Assembly: GCF_012790675.1 (NCBI RefSeq)
Contig: NZ_CP046391.1
Location: forward strand, 462,026 to 468,894
Source of the DNA: Anaplasma platys
GTDB taxonomy: Bacteria > Pseudomonadota > Alphaproteobacteria > Rickettsiales > Anaplasmataceae
Reading direction: 5' to 3'
DNA: 6,869 bases
Position numbers and translations under genes: made by a program. Positions 1 to 6,503 of the stretch are shown one piece after another. Under the pieces are notes generated by a model that did not search any database, was not told the origin of the DNA, and saw nothing but the letters and a program-made list of their open reading frames with translations. How positions within the stretch are numbered: position 1 is the stretch's first letter; each line of letters starts with the position of its first letter.

Positions 1-1
1 T

Positions 2-127
2 CCCGTCGTTCTGTTTCCGAGTGGTTGTGCTGGTAAGTCCTTTGAGTTGGTCATCAGACGAGGTCTCCCGCTGTCGCCAATCAGTTATGTGAGATTGCAG
101 TCTATCAGCAAAGAGTGGACAGGTTAG
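2..127 (+). CDS. C-terminal end of an unrecognised protein (5' end outside window)
   Basis: The frame is open from base 2 through 41 codons to a TAG at 125-127, with normal-looking composition. The protein end starts PVVLFPSGCAGKSFEL and finishes SISKEWTG. The other plus-strand frames close at bases 34-36 and within the next 60 bases. The stop overlaps the stop of the convergent terC gene by four bases (124-127), a tidy tail-to-tail arrangement that supports a real gene end. I do not recognise the family. The alternating hydrophobic pattern after an F-P-S-G turn suggests a beta-rich C-terminus, faintly like GspH-type pseudopilins, but 41 residues are too few to claim that. It could also be an accidental open frame. 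Confidence 0.45.
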   Translation, partial: PVVLFPSGCAGKSFELVIRRGLPLSPISYVRLQSISKEWTG

Positions 128-837
128 AGTTTTTTGTTGTGGTATTTCTTGTGCAAACAGTTCAGCGTCTCAACGGTAATAGAAAACAGAAGTGCAATAT
201 ATAGGTAATTATGGTTTACCTTCACTCCTAGGCCATCCATAAACAACACAGCTCCCAGTACTCCTATGAACAGCAGTGCAATAATTTTAAAGCCGGCATA
301 CTTTTGAATTACATTTCCCAAATCCTTTGAGAGCAACATCGCCACTGCAGCATAGATTGTAAACACCACACATATCATTAAGACGCTGCTTGTTATGCCA
401 AATGCGGATATCACTGAGTCCAGAGACAGCATGAGATCGATGCCTATTATCTGTAGTATTGACCAAAACATGTCAGGGAATGTGCGGACCGTGGTTTCTT
501 CTTTTAGAGGAAAGATTTCTGAAAACGTTTCCTTAGTGCTTTTGTACAGCAGAAATCCTCCTCCTGCGATCATAAACAAGTTTCTTGGGGAAACGTCTAA
601 AAGGGGGATAACAGCTCTGTGCATTGATAAAATGGAAGACGCACCACAAAGCATTAAAAATCTCATAACTAGCGCCAGGGCAATACCGGAAATACGAGTT
701 TTATTGCGAATGTTATTAGGCAGCTTGTTACAGATCAAGGATATGAATATAAGGTTGTCTACTCCGAGTATCATCTCGAGGGTTAATAAGGTAAAAAACT
801 CGGGTATATGACTATAAAAAGTATGCATAAACTCCAC
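124..837 (-). CDS. TerC family integral membrane protein (YgdQ-like, short form)
   Basis: This is a polytopic inner-membrane protein of the TerC family (Pfam PF03741 type). Family members have been linked to tellurite resistance and, in Bacillus, to manganese export that metalates secreted enzymes; the substrate here is not known. The 237-residue length matches short members such as E. coli YgdQ. Both family signature helices are present: LEMILGVDNLIFIS at residues 20-33 (E21, D27, N28) and IDLMLSLDSVISAFG at 133-147 (D134, D140). The C-terminus also matches the family (SITVETLN near 219-226, then a basic tail). About seven hydrophobic segments are visible, and there is no CBS or CorC domain. 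The start shown is GTG at 837. An in-frame ATG at 828 (Met4) has GGAG three bases upstream and is a real alternative. The gene diverges from clpA and converges on the gene at the left edge. Confidence 0.93.
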   Translation of the reverse strand: MEFMHTFYSHIPEFFTLLTLEMILGVDNLIFISLICNKLPNNIRNKTRISGIALALVMRFLMLCGASSILSMHRAVIPLLDVSPRNLFMIAGGGFLLYKSTKETFSEIFPLKEETTVRTFPDMFWSILQIIGIDLMLSLDSVISAFGITSSVLMICVVFTIYAAVAMLLSKDLGNVIQKYAGFKIIALLFIGVLGAVLFMDGLGVKVNHNYLYIALLFSITVETLNCLHKKYHNKKL

Positions 838-883
838 TCTACAGCCTATGGAAGAAGATTACACGTTCTTTAGTCTACGCCTT

Positions 884-911
884 TTTTTAGCTCAATCCAA
901 TTTGTTTTCAA
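884..911 (-). promoter_or_regulatory. Candidate sigma70-type promoter for terC
   Basis: On the minus strand TTGAAA (911-906, five of six against TTGACA) is followed after 16 bases by TAAAAA (889-884, four of six against TATAAT). This would place the transcript start roughly 40 bases upstream of the terC start codon. The assignment rests on consensus matching only; the region is AT-rich, so chance matches are likely. Confidence 0.4.
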
Positions 912-930
912 TATATTTTAATGCTTAGAT
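902..930 (+). promoter_or_regulatory. Weak candidate promoter for clpA
   Basis: TTGTTT (902-907) and TTAGAT (925-930) are separated by 17 bases, and the -10 candidate is preceded by TGC, an extended -10 pattern. Each hexamer matches the consensus at only about half its positions. No clear heat-shock sigma32-type site was seen upstream of clpA. The clpA promoter must lie in this spacer or further left within terC. Confidence 0.25.
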
Positions 931-955
931 GCTACCCTGTGCTAACTTTAAATTT

Positions 956-960
956 GGTGG
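956..960 (+). promoter_or_regulatory. Ribosome binding site deciding the clpA start
   Basis: GGTGG is the only Shine-Dalgarno-like stretch before clpA. It abuts the TTG at 961, which is too close for that codon to initiate, and lies nine bases before the GTG at 970. This supports GTG 970 as the start. Confidence 0.5.
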
Positions 961-969
961 TTGCGTCTT

Positions 970-3288
970 GTGTTGTCGAAGAATCTTGAGGCTAGTTTGC
1001 ATAGGGCTATATCGATAGCGTTTGACTTTCGTCATGAATGCGCCACCCTAGAGCACCTGTTGCTTGCTCTTACTGATGATGCGGATGTGAGACGGGTTCT
1101 TTATGTGTGCAGAGTATCGATAGATAGACTACGTCTTACTGTTATGAATTTTCTGCGATATGAGATGACCATAGCTATGAGTCAGCGTGTTGCGGAAGTG
1201 AAGCCTAGCAGGGCTTTTGAAAAAGTTGTGCATCGTGCGATAGTGCACGCTCATGCTTCTGGGCGTGATGAGATAAACGGGGTTAATGTTCTTGCGGAAA
1301 TGTTCCTGGAGAAGGATTCTCATAGTTTTTCCTTTCTCAATGAGCACAATGTAAAATACATAGATGTTGTAAGCTGCGTTGCCGGTAATGAGCATCTCTA
1401 CGATGATAGCTGTGATCAGTCTGATGTTTCTAGGGATGTTGATGGGGGGAGAAGGAGTGCAATATCATTCCCTAACATAGCAAAGGACGGCGTGTCTAAG
1501 GATGGGGAGAGCCTTGAGGCATACTGTGTAAACCTCAATAACCTGGCGAAAGAGGGTAAGATTGATTACGTAATTGGAAGAAAGTACGAACAAGAGCGCA
1601 CCATAGAAGTTTTACTGCGTCGCCGGAAAAATAATCCTCTTTACGTTGGGGATTCCGGGGTGGGAAAAACCGCTATTGTTGAGGGTTTAGTTCTTAGGAT
1701 AGTCGAAGGGGATATAGTATCCCAATTGCGCAGTGTCGAGGTATTCTCTCTGGATATGGGGTCTCTATTGGCAGGGACTAGGTACCGCGGTGACTTTGAA
1801 GAGAGAATAAAATCTGTCATCCGGGCAATCGAAAACCGTAAGAATGCTGTGCTATTCATAGATGAGATACATACAATCATTGGTGCAGGCTCAACCAGCG
1901 GCAGTCCCTTGGATGCCAGTAATCTACTAAAGCCAGCCTTGGCTAGAGGAACAATCAGGTGTATAGGTGCCACAACACATAAGGAATATAACAGTAATTT
2001 TGAGAAAGATCGCGCTCTTGCGAGGCGGTATCAGAAGATTAATGTTGGTGAGTCAACGGTCGAAGAAACTATCCAGATATTGGGTGGTATAAAATCCTAT
2101 TACGAGGTGTATCACGACGTTCGCTATACAAACCAGGCCATAACTTGCGCTGCGGAGTTATCGGACAGGTACATTGCGGAGAGAATGCTGCCAGATAAGG
2201 CGGTGGATGTTCTCGATGAAGCCGGAGTTTATAGCAAGCTCAAGGAGTCGGAGTCGGGCAGGAGGATAGTTACTGGTAAGGACATAGAAGCTATTGTATC
2301 AAAGATAACTGAGATTCCGTGCTACGACCTGTTTTCCAGTAGCGACATACAGAAAGTAAAGAATCTTGAAGAAAACCTGAAAAAGGAGATCTTTGGACAG
2401 GATGAGGCCATCACCCACGTTGTAGACGCCATAAGAATTGCCAAAGCAGGTATTGGTAGCGTTCAGAAACCTCTGGCCTGTTATTTGTTTGCAGGTCCCA
2501 CGGGTGTGGGCAAGACCGAGCTTGTTAAGCAGCTTGCTAAGAATATGGGGATGAAGTTGGTGAGATTTGACATGTCTGAATATATGGAATCTCACACCGT
2601 ATCTAGAATGATAGGTTCTCCTCCGGGATATGTGGGATACGAGCAAGGGGGGTTATTGACCGATACTATCGCGCGTAATCCGTACAGCGTTCTTTTGTTG
2701 GATGAAATAGAAAAAGCTCACAGTAGCCTGTATAACATTCTTCTGCAGATTATGGACTACGGTTGTATTACTGATACTTATGGTAGGAAAGTTAGCTTTA
2801 GAAACGTGGTAATAATACTTACGACTAATGCTGGGGCTGTAGAGCAGAGTAGTAATGCTATCGGCTTTGACAGAGATCGCAGTTTTCAGTCGGATAGTGT
2901 TCGTAAAGTCATTGAGAAGATTTTTGGTCCCGAGTTCTGTAACAGGCTCGATGCAGTGGTGTCGTTCTCCTATCTAAACTTCGAAGTTATCATGCAGATT
3001 GTGGAGAAGTTCATTAATGAGCTTAGGGAGCAACTTGCTAGAAAGGATGTGTCTATTGATATAGATCAGGAATCTCTGAGATTCCTTGCAAAAATGGGAC
3101 AGAGAGAAGACTACGGGGTGCGTAGAATTCAGGGTATATTGACCCAGAAAATAAAGAAGCACCTGGCATTTGAGATGCTATTTGGCAAGCTCACTCGTGG
3201 TGGTAGGGTTGAAATTAGGTATAGCCCTGAGAAGGAAGACTTTGCATATGAGTTTTTCGAAAAGTCTTCCAGTAGTGTGATGAGCTAA
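970..3288 (+). CDS. clpA: ATP-dependent Clp protease ATP-binding subunit ClpA
   Basis: ClpA is a hexameric Hsp100 unfoldase that feeds substrates, including ClpS-delivered N-degron proteins, into the ClpP peptidase in the cytosol. With the GTG 970 start the protein has 772 residues (E. coli ClpA has 758). In order it has a Clp N-domain (about 1-140), an acidic linker (about 143-180), and AAA+ domain D1 with Walker A GDSGVGKT (227-234), pore loop GTRYRGDFE (269-277) and Walker B VLFIDEIH (294-301). Domain D2 has Walker A GPTGVGKT (509-516), pore loop GYVGYEQGG (553-561), Walker B VLLLDEIE (574-581), arginine finger R659 and sensor 2 YGVRR (715-719). The ClpP-docking loop IGF is intact at 631-633. 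No middle coiled-coil domain lies between D1 and D2, which excludes ClpB. The N-terminus MLSKNLEASL aligns with E. coli MLNQELELSL, favouring GTG 970 over the upstream TTG at 961. clpS, often next to clpA in other bacteria, is not adjacent here. Confidence 0.97.
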   Translation: MLSKNLEASLHRAISIAFDFRHECATLEHLLLALTDDADVRRVLYVCRVSIDRLRLTVMNFLRYEMTIAMSQRVAEVKPSRAFEKVVHRAIVHAHASGRDEINGVNVLAEMFLEKDSHSFSFLNEHNVKYIDVVSCVAGNEHLYDDSCDQSDVSRDVDGGRRSAISFPNIAKDGVSKDGESLEAYCVNLNNLAKEGKIDYVIGRKYEQERTIEVLLRRRKNNPLYVGDSGVGKTAIVEGLVLRIVEGDIVSQLRSVEVFSLDMGSLLAGTRYRGDFEERIKSVIRAIENRKNAVLFIDEIHTIIGAGSTSGSPLDASNLLKPALARGTIRCIGATTHKEYNSNFEKDRALARRYQKINVGESTVEETIQILGGIKSYYEVYHDVRYTNQAITCAAELSDRYIAERMLPDKAVDVLDEAGVYSKLKESESGRRIVTGKDIEAIVSKITEIPCYDLFSSSDIQKVKNLEENLKKEIFGQDEAITHVVDAIRIAKAGIGSVQKPLACYLFAGPTGVGKTELVKQLAKNMGMKLVRFDMSEYMESHTVSRMIGSPPGYVGYEQGGLLTDTIARNPYSVLLLDEIEKAHSSLYNILLQIMDYGCITDTYGRKVSFRNVVIILTTNAGAVEQSSNAIGFDRDRSFQSDSVRKVIEKIFGPEFCNRLDAVVSFSYLNFEVIMQIVEKFINELREQLARKDVSIDIDQESLRFLAKMGQREDYGVRRIQGILTQKIKKHLAFEMLFGKLTRGGRVEIRYSPEKEDFAYEFFEKSSSSVMS

Positions 3289-3311
3289 GGTGTGCAGTTG
3301 TATTTTTGTCA

Positions 3312-3339
3312 TTGATTATTTAATTTAATCATATAGATT
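3312..3339 (+). promoter_or_regulatory. Candidate sigma70-type promoter for typA
   Basis: TTGATT (3312-3317) and TAGATT (3334-3339) are spaced by 16 bases, each matching four of six consensus positions. This lies in the 78-bp AT-rich gap between clpA and typA and would give a short leader. No convincing hairpin terminator follows clpA, so read-through from clpA is also possible. An inverted repeat (GATTA 3314-3318, TAATC 3326-3330) sits within the promoter and could be an operator or chance AT-rich symmetry. Confidence 0.4.
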
Positions 3340-3353
3340 TATCCCATTCGTTT

Positions 3354-3359
3354 AGGGGA
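3354..3359 (+). promoter_or_regulatory. Strong ribosome binding site of typA
   Basis: AGGGGA lies seven bases before the ATG at 3367. It is the best Shine-Dalgarno match in the window and fixes the typA start. Confidence 0.8.
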
Positions 3360-3366
3360 AAGTGTA

Positions 3367-5199
3367 ATGTCTAGTGGTTTCGATTCCATCCGCAATCTAG
3401 CAATCGTAGCACACGTAGATCATGGAAAAACCACTCTGTTAGACAATATGTTGAAGCAAAGTGGTGCACTTAGGGAGAATCAAGACGTTGGTGAACGCGT
3501 TATGGACAGCAACGATCTTGAGAAAGAAAGGGGGATAACTATCCTTGCTAAGTGTACTGCGATAACTTGGGGTAATCATAAGATCAACGTGATTGACACT
3601 CCAGGGCACGCGGATTTTGGAGGCGAAGTAGAGCGCGTTTTGTCAATGGCAGATGGAGTTCTATTGTTAGTAGATGCTTCTGAGGGCCCGATGCCGCAGA
3701 CAAAATTTGTGCTTTCTAAAGCGCTTAAAGCAAATCTGCTCCCCATTGTTGTGGTTAACAAGGTGGATAGGCCTGATAGTAGGGTCAGCGAGGTATTAGA
3801 CGAGGTATACGAGCTTTTCATTAATTTGGATGCTACCAGTGAACAGCTGGATTTTCCTGTTCTTTATGCTTCGGGGAGAAATGGCTGGTGCGCCAATAGT
3901 CTCACTGATGAGCGCAAGGACCTCTCTCCGCTGTTTGAGAGCATACTACAACACATAAAACCCAAGAATTATGACTTGGACGCGCCTTTCAGTATGTTGC
4001 TTACTCTATTGGAGTCTGACAAGTTTCTGGGAAGGGTCCTGACCGGTAAGATATACAAAGGTCGCGCAAAAATCAATTCGCAGGTGAAGGTTCTAAATCT
4101 TGCTGGTGAAGTGGTTGAAGGCGGGCGTCTTACCAAGCTTCTATCATTTTCAGGTCTCAAAAGGGTGCCAGTTGAAGAGGCTGATGCTGGTGACATAATC
4201 GCTATAGCGGGGTTGGAAAATGCGTCGGTTTCTGACAGTGTCGTTGATACTGCCGTAAGCGAGCCTATAGAGTCCACTCCGGTTGATCCTCCGACTATGG
4301 CAGTAACTATAGGGGTGAATGATTCGCCCATTGCTGGGACTGAGGGAACTAAGCTTACTTCTACTGCTATTAAGCAGAGGTTGTTGGCGGAGGCAGAGAC
4401 CAATGTTGCTATTACAGTGAAGGAAGGCGAGAGGAGCGAAGCATACGAAGTTGGTGGCAGGGGTGAACTGCAACTAGGTGTCTTGATTGAGACGATGCGG
4501 CGTGAGGGATTTGAGATGTCGGTGTCGCGGCCGCGTGTAATATTTAAAAAAGATGGTTCAACGCTATTGGAGCCTATAGAAGAGGTTATTATAGACGTTG
4601 ATGAGGAATTCAGCGGTGTGATAATGGAGAAGCTGAGTTTCCGCAAGGGTGATATGCAGGATATGACTCCTTCTGGAAAGGGAAGGGTGAGAATGGTATT
4701 CCTGATTCCTTCTAGAGGGCTGATAGGTTACCACGGCGAGTTCCTTACAGATTCCAGGGGAACTGGGATCATGAACCGCTTATTTCATGGCTACGCTCCC
4801 CATAAGGGCGATATAGCTGGTAGGGTGAATGGTGTTCTTATATCTACAGGGCAGGGGGAAGCTGTGGCATACGCTCTCTTCAATTTGCAGGATAGAGGCG
4901 CTATGTTTATTAAGCCCCAAGACAAAGTTTATATGGGTATGATAGTCGGATTGCACAGCAGGAATAATGACATTGAGGTTAATGTACTCAAGGGCAAGCA
5001 GCTTACCAATGTTCGTGCTGCTGGCTCGGATGAGGCTGTCAGGCTAGTGCCTCCTAAGATGATGTCGTTGGAGGAGATGATTGGCTTCATAAACGACGAT
5101 GAGTTGGTTGAATGCACACCGAAGTCTGTGAGGTTGCGCAAGAGATTTCTTGATCCCAATGAAAGGAAGCGATTTGTCAGGTCTAAGGGTACCGCTTAG
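3367..5199 (+). CDS. typA: Ribosome-associated translational GTPase TypA/BipA
   Basis: TypA/BipA is an EF-G-like GTPase that binds the 70S ribosome and is tied to ribosome assembly and to growth under stress. The 610-residue length is typical of the family (about 600-615). GTPase motifs are complete: G1 AHVDHGKTT (15-23), G2 RGITI (55-59), G3 DTPGHADF (77-84), G4 NKVD (131-134) and a G5 region YASGRNG (167-173). An EF-G domain II-like barrel follows (about 205-300), then the domain III and V equivalents (about 305-480). The BipA-specific C-terminal domain (about 480-610) contains the conserved KGKQLTNVRAAGSDEAVRL stretch (542-560) and a basic tail. The gene is intact, starts at an ATG with a strong ribosome binding site, and lies 78 bp downstream of clpA on the same strand. 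Nothing suggests transfer or decay. The closest alternatives, LepA and EF-G, are excluded by the C-terminal domain. Confidence 0.98.
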   Translation: MSSGFDSIRNLAIVAHVDHGKTTLLDNMLKQSGALRENQDVGERVMDSNDLEKERGITILAKCTAITWGNHKINVIDTPGHADFGGEVERVLSMADGVLLLVDASEGPMPQTKFVLSKALKANLLPIVVVNKVDRPDSRVSEVLDEVYELFINLDATSEQLDFPVLYASGRNGWCANSLTDERKDLSPLFESILQHIKPKNYDLDAPFSMLLTLLESDKFLGRVLTGKIYKGRAKINSQVKVLNLAGEVVEGGRLTKLLSFSGLKRVPVEEADAGDIIAIAGLENASVSDSVVDTAVSEPIESTPVDPPTMAVTIGVNDSPIAGTEGTKLTSTAIKQRLLAEAETNVAITVKEGERSEAYEVGGRGELQLGVLIETMRREGFEMSVSRPRVIFKKDGSTLLEPIEEVIIDVDEEFSGVIMEKLSFRKGDMQDMTPSGKGRVRMVFLIPSRGLIGYHGEFLTDSRGTGIMNRLFHGYAPHKGDIAGRVNGVLISTGQGEAVAYALFNLQDRGAMFIKPQDKVYMGMIVGLHSRNNDIEVNVLKGKQLTNVRAAGSDEAVRLVPPKMMSLEEMIGFINDDELVECTPKSVRLRKRFLDPNERKRFVRSKGTA

Positions 5200-5832
5200 T
5201 AAGAAGGGAGCAGTTCTGCCGCTCGAGAGTTGTTTTCCTGAGGCACTGGTCTTTAGGGGGGCTGCGGCTACTTGGCTTGTTGCATGATATTTCAGTACGA
5301 GGCGCGGTCCCTTGCGTGCCAGGCCTCGTTCGGTTGAGGTACGGCGTGGGTAAGCTAAGCCGTTTATGTGCAAAATTAAGTAGTGCATGTAGTAGGTGCC
5401 TTTCACGCGGTGTTACCGGTAGCTGCGTGATAACGCACTGTGATGTTCAAAGGGCATTGGCGTAGATTAGCTGTTGAGGTCGAAATTAAATTGCTTCACG
5501 GCTGTTAGTTTGTTTTGTTGCTCTTTGTGCCTGCAATTCGTTGATTATGTGAGAAGAAGCGCCTGTAAGTTATGTGGTACGCAAGTCACAAACATAGAAA
5601 CATGTGATTTTGCGCGTTTGTAGTGGATATAAATATTGCTGCAACACCTATGCAAAACTCAGTTACTTTATGTCAGCACTGTTTCTATGCCAATGTAATT
5701 TCGCAACACGGTCTCTTTTTCCACATAAATCCCTCTACTAGTTCTCGCAGTGTTATAAAGGGGCCCGACACGTGATTTGTGCTTCTTGGGTTCAGTTATT
5801 TAGCCTTATGCTACTCATGATGAAATTTTGGC
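5200..5832 (+). other. Gene-poor stretch after typA
   Basis: No gene is supported on either strand of this stretch of about 630 bp. The first 260 bases are visibly GC-richer and contain an inverted repeat (arms ACGAGGC 5297-5303 and GCCTCGT 5323-5329, 19-base loop) with no T-tract after it. The next 370 bases are AT-richer, with stops in all plus frames and a -10-like TATAAAT at 5628-5634 lacking a good -35. No tRNA T-arm signature was seen on either strand. The GC-rich half has open frames on both strands (5202-5465 plus, 5406 down into typA minus), but neither looks like a known protein or has a convincing start. It may be decayed coding sequence, typAs 3' untranslated region, or an unrecognised RNA. 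Confidence 0.5.
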
Positions 5833-5958
5833 ATGGCTATTCTACGTCGGAAATCGTATGTCCTACGCTGTAAAGGAAAGGTTAATACTTTGCGCTTAAA
5901 GCTGACACTCAGTAGTGAGCGCGTGGTATATAGGTGGGACAATTTCTTGAACACATAA
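5833..5958 (+). CDS. Possible 41-residue basic protein (doubtful)
   Basis: This ATG-started frame begins MAILRRKSYVLRC and ends YRWDNFLNT, closing at TAA 5956-5958. It is rich in Arg and Lys and shows no motif I recognise. A TGA lies four codons upstream and there is no good ribosome binding site. Its last 25 bases overlap, in another frame, the start of the FlgN-like gene at 5934. This could mean translational coupling, a frameshifted 5' part of one longer ancestral gene, or chance. Chance or decay seems most likely. Confidence 0.2.
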   Translation: MAILRRKSYVLRCKGKVNTLRLKLTLSSERVVYRWDNFLNT

Positions 5959-6251
5959 TAGAACTTAAAATGCAGACCATGTATGTTATTGAGCAAGAGA
6001 TAGCAGCACTCCGTGAGTTGGATTTAAAAAAGTTTCGCGAGCTTCAGCACATTGAGAAAGAGCTTTTGACATTGATTGATGAAGCACGGCGCGAAGTGAA
6101 AAAAGATAAAAGTACTGTTTTGAAAGGGAGTCACGACATGTTGAGTAGACTCTGTGCAATTTGTCTGCAATTTGATGAATGCCTTGCTGAAAAGCACGCT
6201 GCAGTTGGTGATTTTCAGAACTCATACAAGAGCTGCGCCCTTCTCCATTAG
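5934..6251 (+). CDS. Small helical protein, FlgN-like heptad pattern (tentative)
   Basis: This frame encodes 105 residues, charged and almost free of Pro and Gly up to residue about 85, with strong helix and coiled-coil character. The stretch EIAALRELDLKKFRELQHIE (about 23-42) followed by KELLTLIDEAR resembles the first long helix of FlgN-type export chaperones (E..AL..rD...l..l...Ke.Ll). FlgN proteins hold hook-associated proteins for flagellar export, but Anaplasma has no flagellum, so the resemblance may be only to the helical-hairpin fold. The GTG at 5934 directly follows an in-frame TAG and has only a weak GTGG (5923-5926) before it; ATG codons at 5970 and 5979 are alternatives with no better site. 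No partner gene adjoins it. The function is unknown. Its length and composition make it a probable real gene. Confidence 0.6.
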   Translation: MGQFLEHIIELKMQTMYVIEQEIAALRELDLKKFRELQHIEKELLTLIDEARREVKKDKSTVLKGSHDMLSRLCAICLQFDECLAEKHAAVGDFQNSYKSCALLH

Positions 6252-6503
6252 GCGGCCCGCTTTTGGTTTAGATTTCCACGTGGTTCTAAGCCTCAAGATG
6301 GCTTATATGACACATGGCTGTTTGTGTTGTGGTAAAAAGTTTCAGTTTTGCTGCTTGTTTTACAACAGTATCCTGCTGCATTAGAATCATCTTACCACCC
6401 CTCAACCGCCGAACGCAAAGTTTCAGTCTGTGTTCTCTCTCCAGGAACAATATAGGTGTGTCTATCTTGCCGTATTGAGAGCCACCACGCATTATTAATA
6501 TGA
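6252..6503 (+). other. Uncertain stretch between the helical gene and the p44-like remnant
   Basis: No intact gene is supported here. The frame shared by both neighbours runs on through this gap with stops only at 6333-6335, 6453-6455 and 6501-6503. It gives segments of 27, 39 and 15 codons that I cannot assign to a family. This would fit decayed coding sequence, but chance is not excluded. No tRNA or terminator hairpin was seen. Confidence 0.35.

Noticed and set aside
395..811. 138-codon plus-strand frame opposite terC
   Set aside because: The minus-strand protein has complete TerC signature motifs, so this is its antisense shadow; it resembles no known protein.
3969..4646. 225-codon minus-strand frame opposite typA
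   Set aside because: It lies wholly within an intact typA, has a Ser/Thr-rich shadow composition, and shows no domain.
5297..5329. Inverted repeat after typA as a terminator or tRNA arm
   Set aside because: The 19-base loop and absence of a T-tract argue against a terminator. No T-arm, anticodon arm or acceptor pairing can be built around it.
5044..5406. 120-codon minus-strand frame over the typA end and downstream spacer
   Set aside because: Half of it is antisense to typA. The remaining part has no motif, no good ribosome binding site and unusual composition.
5277..5465. 62-codon TTG-started plus-strand frame after typA
   Set aside because: It has a weak start, no ribosome binding site and no recognisable sequence. 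Openness is explained by the GC-rich stretch.
5585..5620. Short inverted repeats (TCACA/TGTGA and ACAAAC/GTTTGT) as a regulatory hairpin
   Set aside because: The arms are 5-6 bp with loops of 12 and 22 bases and mutually exclusive pairing, as expected by chance in AT-rich sequence.
6298..6384. 28-codon Cys-rich ATG frame (HGCLCCGKKFQFCC) suggesting a metal-binding peptide
   Set aside because: It is too short, lacks a ribosome binding site and lies in a region of decayed frames. The clustered Cys come from TGT/TGC-rich sequence and likely mean nothing.
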